Origin: Sphingomonadaceae bacterium
GTDB taxonomy: Bacteria > Pseudomonadota > Alphaproteobacteria > Sphingomonadales > Sphingomonadaceae
Assembly: GCA_947442095.1 (NCBI GenBank)
Contig: CANEVG010000268.1
Span: 1 to 5,264, forward strand
Direction: 5' to 3'
Length of the DNA: 5,264 nucleotides
Made by a program: the position numbers and the translations under genes. Every line of letters starts with the position of its first letter. Position 1 is the stretch's first letter. The notes below the pieces were generated by a model. It saw nothing but the letters and a program-made list of their open reading frames with translations. It was not told the origin of the DNA and did not search any database. This document shows positions 1 through 5,264 of this stretch, one piece after another.

Positions 1-1529
1 CCGTCGGCATGGCGCACGATCGCCCCGGCATGGCCCATCGTGGCGGTCAGCGGTCCGACACGTTCCACTTCATGCCCCGCAGCCGCCAGCGCATCGTAAA
101 GCGCGGGATCGAGCCCATCCTCAAGCTTGAGCGTGGTCGATTGATCGCCCCATGTGCGCCCCAAGAGCCAGCGCGGCGCGCTGATCGCGGCCTGCAGATC
201 GCAGCCATAGCGGGCGTAGCGCGAAAACAACGCCGCCTGCGTCTGCGGCTGCCCTTCGCCGCCCATCGTGCCATAGGCCATCACGCGCCCGTCATCGAAC
301 CGCGCCAGCGCAGGATTGAGCGTGTGGAACGGCTTGCGGTGCGGCTTCAGCGCGTTCCAGCCGCTCGTCGCCAACCGGAAGCTGCTGCCCCGGTTCTGCC
401 AAGTGATCCCCGTCTTCGGCAGCACAAGGCCCGAGCCGAACTCGAAATAGGTCGACTGGATCGCGCTGACCACGCGGCCCGCGCCGTCTGCCGCGCCGAA
501 CCAGCAGGTATCACCCCACTGCGGCGGCTGCGGCCAGGCCAGCGCCTTGGCAGGATCGATCTTCGCCGCGAGCACATCAAGCGCCGCGGGATCGGAGAGC
601 AAGCCCTGCCAGTCGAAATCATGATAAGCCGGATCGCCGACATGTTGGTCGCGCAGGAGAAAGGCCTGCTTGGTCGCCTCGACCAGCCCATGGACATGGG
701 CGAAACTATCCACGGCCTGCGCACTCAGCCGATCAAACAGACCTAGGATCATCAGCGAGGCAAACCCCTGCGTCGGCGGTGCGCTGTTCCACAACTGCGC
801 ATTCCAAAGCCGCGTCGTCAGCGGCTCAGGACGCGTCGCCACATGCGCGGCAAGGTCAGCCGCCGAAACCGGGCTGCCCAGCATGGCCAGATCCGCCGCC
901 ATATCCGCCGCAAGTGCGCCAGTGTAAAAGCTCTGCAGACCCTCGGCACACAGCCGCCGCAAGGTCGCCGCCAGCGCAGGCTGGCGCAGCACATCGCCCG
1001 CCTGCAAAGGCCGCCCCTCCGGCTCGAAGGTTGCCGCATAGGCCCCCGGCTGCCCGCGCAGTTCCGGCCCTTTGGCCAAGGCAATCGCCGCATGTCCTGC
1101 CGTCACCGGAACGCCTGCCTCGCCGTGCGCAATGGCACCCTGCAGCAACCGCTCCAGCGGCAGCGAGCCACCCGCACTGGCCAGCGCCGCCTGCCAGCCA
1201 GAAATCGTCCCTGCGACCGTGTTCGCCGCCAAAGGCCCGCGAACCGGTACCGCATCCAGCCCGGCATAAAGCTCCAGAGAGGCCGAACTCGCCGCCCCGC
1301 CGCAGCCATGGATGCCGCGTACCGCGCCATCGGGCTCGTGGATTACCCAGAACCCGTCACCGCCGATCCCCGTCATATGCGGATAGACCACCGCGAGGCA
1401 CGCCGCGACCGCCACGGTCGCCTCCACTGCATTGCCGCCATCCTGCAGCACGGACAGCCCTGCCTCCGCCGCCAGCCTATGCGGCGCGGTCACCATGCCG
1501 TGGCGGCCGGAGACGGTCTTGAGCCCCAT
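1..1529 (-). CDS. Gamma-glutamyltransferase-family Ntn-hydrolase, HpxW (oxamate amidohydrolase)-like; C-terminus cut by window edge
   Basis: The frame opens at ATG 1529 and stays open to the window edge, giving 509 full codons; with a usual family length near 530 residues, only the last ~20 should be missing. The N-terminus carries family motifs GGNAVEA (31-37) and GIGGDGFW (54-61), then VRG (96-98), which may hold the substrate-binding Arg. Thr341 in GDTCWFG is the expected self-cleavage site and nucleophile, giving a large chain of 340 residues and a small chain of ~190. QNRGSSF and MGGEGQPQTQ (422-431) follow. There is no signal peptide, so it should be cytoplasmic, unlike classical periplasmic GGT. 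The sequence around Thr341 matches the 'GGT family protein' clade (B. subtilis YwrD, Klebsiella HpxW) better than true GGT, which has TTHYS-like residues there. HpxW hydrolyses oxamate to oxalate and ammonia; co-occurrence with an AtzE/HpxY-like amidase supports this role. The family is certain, the substrate inferred. Only a weak GGGG precedes the start; M12 is a less likely start. Confidence 0.9.
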   Translation of the reverse strand, partial: MGLKTVSGRHGMVTAPHRLAAEAGLSVLQDGGNAVEATVAVAACLAVVYPHMTGIGGDGFWVIHEPDGAVRGIHGCGGAASSASLELYAGLDAVPVRGPLAANTVAGTISGWQAALASAGGSLPLERLLQGAIAHGEAGVPVTAGHAAIALAKGPELRGQPGAYAATFEPEGRPLQAGDVLRQPALAATLRRLCAEGLQSFYTGALAADMAADLAMLGSPVSAADLAAHVATRPEPLTTRLWNAQLWNSAPPTQGFASLMILGLFDRLSAQAVDSFAHVHGLVEATKQAFLLRDQHVGDPAYHDFDWQGLLSDPAALDVLAAKIDPAKALAWPQPPQWGDTCWFGAADGAGRVVSAIQSTYFEFGSGLVLPKTGITWQNRGSSFRLATSGWNALKPHRKPFHTLNPALARFDDGRVMAYGTMGGEGQPQTQAALFSRYARYGCDLQAAISAPRWLLGRTWGDQSTTLKLEDGLDPALYDALAAAGHEVERVGPLTATMGHAGAIVRHAD

Positions 1530-1545
1530 CAGTCAGGCCCCATCA
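1523..1545 (-). repeat. Direct repeat TGATGGGGC with a four-codon bridging ORF between nucleosidase and GGT-family gene
   Basis: TGATGGGGC occurs at 1545-1537 and again at 1531-1523, 14 bases apart. The first copy holds the nucleosidase stop (TGA 1545-1543) overlapping an ATG at 1543; that ATG opens a four-codon frame (Met-Gly-Pro-Asp) ending in the TGA at 1531-1529, which overlaps the ATG of the GGT-family gene at 1529. The two TGATG junctions are seen directly. Whether ribosomes use them as a reinitiation relay, or the first copy is only the relic of a small start-site duplication, is not known. Confidence 0.6.
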
Positions 1546-2469
1546 ATCCGGCAGGGCCGCGACGAACGCACGCACGACATGCGCCGAATTGGCCGAGGCG
1601 AGATGCTCGAAGGTATATTCCATGTTCTTGTGCTGGTCCCCGCCCGCAAGGTCGGACAGGCTGCGGAACACGATGGCGGGCACCGCATTGCTCATCGCCA
1701 CCTGCATCACAGGTCCGCTTTCCATATCGAGCACCCGCGCAGCCCAAGCGCGCTGGAGGTAGATGCGGAACGCCGCGTTGTCGGCATAGATGCCTGCTGT
1801 CACGCCCGTCCCGCCCACCACGACCTTGGGGGTACGCGGCAGGCACAGCGCGGATTCCGCGCGCATCTTGTCAGATGGCGGCACGCAGCGTTCGAGCGCA
1901 ATGCCCGCCACCACCTTGCGCGCCAGTGCCAGCAACTGCGCATCGACCGGGATGCGATAGACCCTTTGCATCTTTGCGGTCTTGCTGGTGATCAGCGTGC
2001 CGCGCGGAAAGATGAAGTTCCAGTTCGCGGGCGATTCCGGGTGGCCTTCATCGGGCGGCATCCAGCCCTTCTTCGTCTTTCGCGCGAACGAGCCTTCGAG
2101 ATATTGCCCCCAGTTCTCCGGCACCACGACATCGCCGATGGACAGCGCCGGATCGACGCCTCCGGCAATTCCGGAGAACACGATGCGCTTCACGGTGAAC
2201 CGGTCGAGCACCAATTGCGTGTTCATCGCGGCATTCACCACGCTGACCCCGCTCTGCATCAAGACCACGGGCTTGCCTTCCAGCGTACCCGTCAGGAAGG
2301 TGCTGCCATTGATCGTGTGCTCGCGCGCCTCCTTGATCATGGGCACGAGCGAGTGCCACTCGGGATAGAACGCGGTCATCACCACGGTGCGCGGGGTTTC
2401 ATCCAGCTTCTGCGCCAAGGCGGGTTCAGCGAATAAGGCCATGAAAGCAAGGCAAACAAAGCGGATCAT
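1543..2469 (-). CDS. Exported nucleoside phosphorylase/nucleosidase-fold protein (MTA/SAH nucleosidase-like)
   Basis: This 308-residue protein resembles the PNP/UDP phosphorylase superfamily (PF01048), closest by eye to 5'-methylthioadenosine/S-adenosylhomocysteine nucleosidase, which cleaves the purine-ribose bond. Recognisable blocks are TAFYPEW (32-38, Glu37 matching the N-terminal acid), MQSGVSVVNAA (71-81), SGIAGGVDPALSIGDVVVP (99-117), DMES (248-251, Glu250 matching the ribose-binding Glu) and RSLSDLAGG (269-277, Asp273 matching the purine N7 acid). Residues 1-19 form a signal peptide, so it should act in the periplasm. It is ~60 residues longer than the mature length of cytoplasmic MTAN (~230); the excess lies mainly within residues 119-215, which contain the only two mature cysteines, Cys195 and Cys209. 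The ATG at 2469 overlaps the permease stop as ATGA; a longer in-frame start at 2673 lies inside the permease and would bury the signal peptide. No clear Shine-Dalgarno is seen, so coupled translation is likely. Substrate (adenosine, inosine, guanosine, MTA) and hydrolysis versus phosphorolysis cannot be read from the sequence. Confidence 0.9.
   Translation of the reverse strand: MIRFVCLAFMALFAEPALAQKLDETPRTVVMTAFYPEWHSLVPMIKEAREHTINGSTFLTGTLEGKPVVLMQSGVSVVNAAMNTQLVLDRFTVKRIVFSGIAGGVDPALSIGDVVVPENWGQYLEGSFARKTKKGWMPPDEGHPESPANWNFIFPRGTLITSKTAKMQRVYRIPVDAQLLALARKVVAGIALERCVPPSDKMRAESALCLPRTPKVVVGGTGVTAGIYADNAAFRIYLQRAWAARVLDMESGPVMQVAMSNAVPAIVFRSLSDLAGGDQHKNMEYTFEHLASANSAHVVRAFVAALPD
2413..2469 (-). 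other. Signal peptide of the nucleosidase
   Basis: Codons 1-19 read MIRFVCLAFMALFAEPALA: a short positive start (Arg3), a hydrophobic core (4-14) and an ALA box followed by QK, which fits signal peptidase I cleavage after Ala19. Cys6 lies inside the core and is not placed as a lipobox cysteine, so lipoprotein processing is unlikely. The leader supports the start at 2469, since it sits at the exact N-terminus only with that ATG. Confidence 0.8.
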
Positions 2470-3815
2470 GCAGCAGCCATCCATGCAAAGCGCGCCACGA
2501 ACAGTGCGGCGAGCGTGAAAAGGAACCAGTCTTTGATGCTCGCCTGCCCCTTGAGCAGCTTGAGCAGCGCGTGCGCGGTGATGCCGAAGGCAAGGCCATT
2601 GGCGATCGAGAAGGTCAGCGGGATCATCGCGACGGTCAGGAACGCCGGGATCGCCGCCATCGGGTCTTCCCAATCGACTTCGGTCAGCGGCAGCAGCATC
2701 AGCCCGCCCACCACGACCAGCGCGGGCGCGGTGGCCGCCAGGGGCACGAGGCTCGCATAAGGCGCGACAAACATCGCGGCGAAGAACAGCAGCCCGCAGA
2801 CCACCGCTGTAAGCCCCGTGCGCCCACCCGCCTGCACGCCCGCCGCGCTTTCGACATAGCTTGTTACCGTGCTCGTGCCCGCCACCGCGCCGACCATCGT
2901 CGCCACAGCGTCCGTCACGAGAATCCGGTTGAGCCCAGGGATCTTGCCAGCCGCGTCCATCAGCCCGGCACGTTTGGTAACGGCCACCAAAGTGCCGATA
3001 TTGTCAAAGAGATCGACGAACAGGAACACGAAGAGGATTTCGATCAGCGCCAGCCCGGCCTTTCCAGAAAGCCCGAACACACCCGGAATATCGAGCTTGA
3101 ACGCCGTACCCGTGAGCGCGGCGAGGCTGTAAGGCTCGGTCGGCACTTGGACCATGCCCATGAACCAGCCCGCAATCGTCGTCACGACAATGCCGATCAG
3201 CATGGCCGCGCGCACGTTCCACACCGCCAGCGTGCCGATCACCAGCAGGCCAAAGAGCGCCAGCGCCGGACCGGGCTGGGTCACGCTGCCCAGCGCCACG
3301 AACGTCGCCGGATTGGCCACGACGATCCCTGCCCCCTTCAGTCCGATAAACCCGATGAACAGGCCGATGCCGCCCGCGACTGCGGCAAACAGGTGGTGCG
3401 GGATGACCGAGACGATAAGCTGCCGCACGCCGGTCAGCGTCAGGATCAGGAACGCAACGCCCGAGATGAACACGCAGCCCAGCGCGATCGGCCAAGGCAC
3501 ACCCATCTGCTGCACCACGGTGAAACTGAAATAGGCGTTGAGCCCCATGCCCGGCGCGAGCGCCAGCGGGGTGTTTGCCGCCATGCCCATCAGGATCGAG
3601 GCAAAGGCTGCCGCAAAGCATGTCGCTGCCGCGACAGAGGCCACCGGCAGACCGGCTTGGCCCAGGATCGCCGGATTGACGAGCACGATATAGGCCATGG
3701 TGAGAAAGGTGGTGAAGCCCGCCAGCACTTCGGTGCGCGCGCTGGTGCCGCGCTCGCTCAGCTTGAACTGGCGTTCAAGCAGGCCCTGTTCCACGCTTGC
3801 CGCTTCACCGCTCAT
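2466..3815 (-). CDS. AzgA-type NCS2 purine base permease
   Basis: This 449-residue inner-membrane protein matches the AzgA branch of the NCS2 transporters (E. coli AdeP/AdeQ/GhxP/GhxQ; B. subtilis PbuG), which import adenine, guanine or hypoxanthine with protons; 430-455 residues is usual. Signatures are ERGTSARTEVLAGFTTFLTMAYI (split here as 21-33 and 34-43), VNPAIL (46-51), LAPGMGLNAYF (86-96), FVDLFDNIGT (266-275, acidic Asp268/Asp271 in the TM8 substrate region) and GTSTVTSYVESAAG (313-326, Glu322 in TM10), then GGRTGLTAV. Hydrophobic segments cover most of 34-222, 255-275, 300-420 and 430-447. The protein looks intact. The start at 3815 has GGGGGA six bases upstream and overlaps the amidase stop as ATGA; its own stop overlaps the nucleosidase start in the same way. 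Sitting between an exported nucleosidase and cytoplasmic amidases, it probably brings freed purine base into the cell. Adenine versus 6-oxopurine preference cannot be settled by eye. Confidence 0.95.
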   Translation of the reverse strand: MSGEAASVEQGLLERQFKLSERGTSARTEVLAGFTTFLTMAYIVLVNPAILGQAGLPVASVAAATCFAAAFASILMGMAANTPLALAPGMGLNAYFSFTVVQQMGVPWPIALGCVFISGVAFLILTLTGVRQLIVSVIPHHLFAAVAGGIGLFIGFIGLKGAGIVVANPATFVALGSVTQPGPALALFGLLVIGTLAVWNVRAAMLIGIVVTTIAGWFMGMVQVPTEPYSLAALTGTAFKLDIPGVFGLSGKAGLALIEILFVFLFVDLFDNIGTLVAVTKRAGLMDAAGKIPGLNRILVTDAVATMVGAVAGTSTVTSYVESAAGVQAGGRTGLTAVVCGLLFFAAMFVAPYASLVPLAATAPALVVVGGLMLLPLTEVDWEDPMAAIPAFLTVAMIPLTFSIANGLAFGITAHALLKLLKGQASIKDWFLFTLAALFVARFAWMAAA

Positions 3816-5146
3816 GTCATTTCCCCCGCAAATGCGTGTTCCGGCATGGTCACGCCGGTTATTCCTCTGGCCTCAAGCTCGCCCGCCAGCCGCAGCAAAG
3901 CGCTCGCACCGCCCGGTTTGCCGATTAGCTGCAGACCCAGTGGCAGTAACCCGGGCCGCAGCAGCGGCACGGCCAGCGATGGCAGCGCAGTTAACGTGAT
4001 CGGCTGGGTATGAATGCCAAGGTCGGCGCGTGCCGGGCTGAGCGCCCCGTCGATCATGATCTGCGGATCGGCGATCAGCGGCGCCGCGCAGGGCGCTGCG
4101 GGCGCAAGCAGCACATCGACATCGGTCAGAAGCCCTTCAAGCCGCGCCAGAAAATCCGCACGGAACGCCAGCGCCCGCGCATAGAGCGCATCGGGCAGCA
4201 AGGCCCCCGCGATCAGCCGGTCGCGCACGGCCGGATCATAGGCCATGGCATTTGCCGCCAAGGACCCGCGGTGCAGGTGCCCGCCTTCATAAGCGGTGAT
4301 CACGAAGGCCGCGCTGCGCGCGCGGGCGATATCCGGCAGCTCGATCAGCGGTGCATCGGGCGCGATTGCGTCCATTGCCGCAAGCTGCGCCGGATCGGCA
4401 TTCTCGCGGAACCGGCCGCCCAGCCGCGCCATGCGCGGCGCGTCTGGGGATAGTGTAATCGGCTCCCCGCAAAGCACGCCCCACACCAGCGCCATATCCG
4501 CAAGGCTCGCTGTAAACGGCCCGACGTCGTCAAAACTCTCGGCAAAAGGGAACGTGCCGGCCAGCGGCAACGAGCCATGCGCCGGTTTCAGACCATAAAG
4601 CCCGCACAGGCTGGCGGGCACGCGCACCGAGCCATTGGTGTCCGATCCCAGCGTAAAGGGGACCAGCCCAGCTGCCACCGCCGCCGCCGATCCGCCCGAA
4701 GAGCCGCCCGCCAGTCGCGCTGGCGCATGCGGGTTGCGCGTCGTGCCGTGGTCTGCGTTGATCGTGGCAAAGCCATAAGCGAACGCGTCCATGTTCAGCG
4801 TGCCGCACAGCACCGCGCCGGCTGCCTTGAGCCTCCGGATTGCCTCGGCATCGGCCTTTGCGGGCGGGGCCCCGGCGCGTGCGGCGGAGCCGGCAGTGGT
4901 GGGCAGCCCCGCCACATCGAACAGGTCCTTCACCGCATAAGGGACGCCCGCCAGCGGTCCGGGATCGCGTTTGCTGGCAATCAAGGCGGAAACTGCCGCA
5001 GCCTCTGCCATGCCCCGCTCGGCCAGCACGCGCGTCACCGCAAAATGCGGATCGGCCGCCAGCGCATCGAGAGCGCGCGCCGCGACCGAAGTGGCGGTCA
5101 CCTCGCCCGCCCGCACCGCAGCGGCGATGTCCGTCGCCGTCCTCAT
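3812..5146 (-). CDS. AtzE/HpxY-like amidase (amidase signature family)
   Basis: This 444-residue protein is an amidase-signature hydrolase with the full Ser-cisSer-Lys triad: Lys73 in GVPYAVKDLFDV, cis-Ser149 in GGSSGGSAAAVAAG (147-160) and nucleophile Ser173 in GSDTNGSVRVPAS (167-179). The 24-residue spacing between the serines is the family norm. The stretch CGLYGLKP (181-188) and the later GTFPFAESFDDVGPF agree with the AtzE branch. AtzE hydrolyses 1-carboxybiuret in cyanuric acid degradation; its relative HpxY belongs to the Klebsiella hpxWXYZ oxalurate genes. The upstream AtzG/HpxX-like gene ends inside this start (ATGA), which is the normal partner arrangement. Together with a GGT-family HpxW-like gene and a purine permease, an oxalurate-type ureide is a more likely substrate than carboxybiuret, but this is inference. 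GAGGA six bases before ATG 5146 supports the start. The family is near certain, the substrate open; it could also be a general amidase or, less likely, GatA-like. Confidence 0.93.
   Translation of the reverse strand: MRTATDIAAAVRAGEVTATSVAARALDALAADPHFAVTRVLAERGMAEAAAVSALIASKRDPGPLAGVPYAVKDLFDVAGLPTTAGSAARAGAPPAKADAEAIRRLKAAGAVLCGTLNMDAFAYGFATINADHGTTRNPHAPARLAGGSSGGSAAAVAAGLVPFTLGSDTNGSVRVPASLCGLYGLKPAHGSLPLAGTFPFAESFDDVGPFTASLADMALVWGVLCGEPITLSPDAPRMARLGGRFRENADPAQLAAMDAIAPDAPLIELPDIARARSAAFVITAYEGGHLHRGSLAANAMAYDPAVRDRLIAGALLPDALYARALAFRADFLARLEGLLTDVDVLLAPAAPCAAPLIADPQIMIDGALSPARADLGIHTQPITLTALPSLAVPLLRPGLLPLGLQLIGKPGGASALLRLAGELEARGITGVTMPEHAFAGEMT
3822..3827 (-). promoter_or_regulatory. 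Ribosome binding site of the purine permease
   Basis: GGGGGA lies six bases before ATG 3815, within the end of the amidase gene. It is one base away from a GGAGGA consensus and supports the start at the ATGA overlap, giving the permease the short N-terminus MSGEAASVEQ before the conserved part. Confidence 0.5.
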
Positions 5147-5264
5147 GCGCCGTCCTCGCCCAGCACGACGCGGGCATGGCGCGTGAGCAGCGCGAGATTA
5201 GCGGTCACGCCCGGGCGGCATTCGTCCGGGATCGGCAGACCGATCGCTTTCGCCCGTTCCAGCG
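5143..5264 (-). CDS. AtzG/HpxX-like DUF4089 small subunit, C-terminal part
   Basis: The frame enters from the right edge and gives 39 residues before a TGA at 5145-5143. It reads LERAKAIGLPIPDECRPGV followed by TANLALLTRHARVVLGEDGA. The pattern 'GL-P-I/L-P-x-E-x-R-P-G-V-x-x-N-L-x-L-L-x-x-H-A' is what I recognise from DUF4089/AtzG proteins of about 60-70 residues, so roughly half the gene is seen. AtzG is a GatC-like small helical protein that binds and stabilises AtzE; HpxX is its counterpart in the hpx set. Its stop overlaps the amidase start by four bases, the expected partner layout and a way to make both subunits in balance. The N-terminus and start lie outside the window. The fragment is short, but the motif plus the adjacent AtzE-like gene make the call fairly safe. 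Confidence 0.8.
   Translation of the reverse strand, partial: LERAKAIGLPIPDECRPGVTANLALLTRHARVVLGEDGA
5153..5157 (-). promoter_or_regulatory. Ribosome binding site of the amidase
   Basis: GAGGA lies six bases before ATG 5146 and inside the last codons of the DUF4089 gene. It is the clearest Shine-Dalgarno in the window and fixes the amidase start at the ATGA overlap. Confidence 0.6.

Noticed and set aside
1530..1542. Possible frameshift separating the nucleosidase from the GGT-family gene
   Set aside because: Both proteins are complete at this junction, with a normal C-terminus and a normal family N-terminus, so the short gap is a gene boundary.
9..1991. Overlapping plus-strand open frames of 245, 247 and 382 codons opposite the GGT-family gene
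   Set aside because: All have low-complexity Arg/Pro/Ala composition, and the minus-strand frame carries continuous family motifs along the same DNA.
1432..2436. Plus-strand open frame of 334 codons opposite the nucleosidase
   Set aside because: It is an Arg/His-rich shadow antisense to a gene with clear family motifs and a signal peptide.
2470..2673. Upstream in-frame ATG at 2673 extending the nucleosidase by 68 residues
   Set aside because: It lies within the permease gene, adds a non-conserved Arg/Asp-rich stretch and would bury the signal peptide. The ATGA overlap start at 2469 is preferred.
2571..4013. Long plus-strand open frame of 480 codons opposite the permease and amidase
   Set aside because: Its translation is rich in Arg, His, Asp and Gln with no recognisable motif, and it lies antisense to a well-conserved permease. 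In GC-rich DNA such frames are shadows of the true codon pattern.
4530..5177. Minus-strand open frame of 215 codons spanning the amidase start
   Set aside because: It is an out-of-frame shadow of the amidase. The amidase triad and the DUF4089 motif are both in other frames.
1..5264. CRISPR array, tRNA, rRNA, insertion sequence, riboswitch or terminator
   Set aside because: Virtually the whole window is coding, with at most a 13-base gap. I saw no repeat array, inverted terminal repeats, stem-loop with T-run or RNA gene.

Overview
The window is a gene-dense stretch of high-GC DNA with five tightly packed genes, all on the minus strand, and no rRNA, tRNA, CRISPR array or mobile element. The GC-rich codon use, the compact ATGA-linked gene order and the style of the proteins suggest an alphaproteobacterium, perhaps a sphingomonad. 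That placement is an impression from the sequence, not a search result.

In the direction of transcription (right to left): (1) 5264-5143, the last 39 codons of a small AtzG/HpxX-like (DUF4089) protein; (2) 5146-3812, an AtzE/HpxY-like amidase with an intact Ser-cisSer-Lys triad; (3) 3815-2466, an AzgA-type NCS2 purine permease; (4) 2469-1543, a nucleoside phosphorylase/nucleosidase-fold protein with a signal peptide; (5) 1529 to the left edge, a cytoplasmic Ntn-hydrolase of the gamma-glutamyltransferase family, resembling HpxW oxamate amidohydrolase and missing only its extreme C-terminus. The first three junctions overlap by four bases (ATGA). The fourth is a 13-base gap that holds an unusual stop/start relay. 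No promoter or terminator is visible, so the operon probably extends beyond both ends.

The set fits a purine-use operon. The exported nucleosidase would free a base from a nucleoside in the periplasm, the permease would import it, and the amidase pair with the GGT-family enzyme would handle amide nitrogen at the oxalurate/oxamate end of ring breakdown, as in the Klebsiella hpxWXYZ genes. The enzymes between the base and oxalurate are not in the window, so the link is inference. The main alternative for the amidase pair is the 1-carboxybiuret step of cyanuric acid degradation (AtzE/AtzG).
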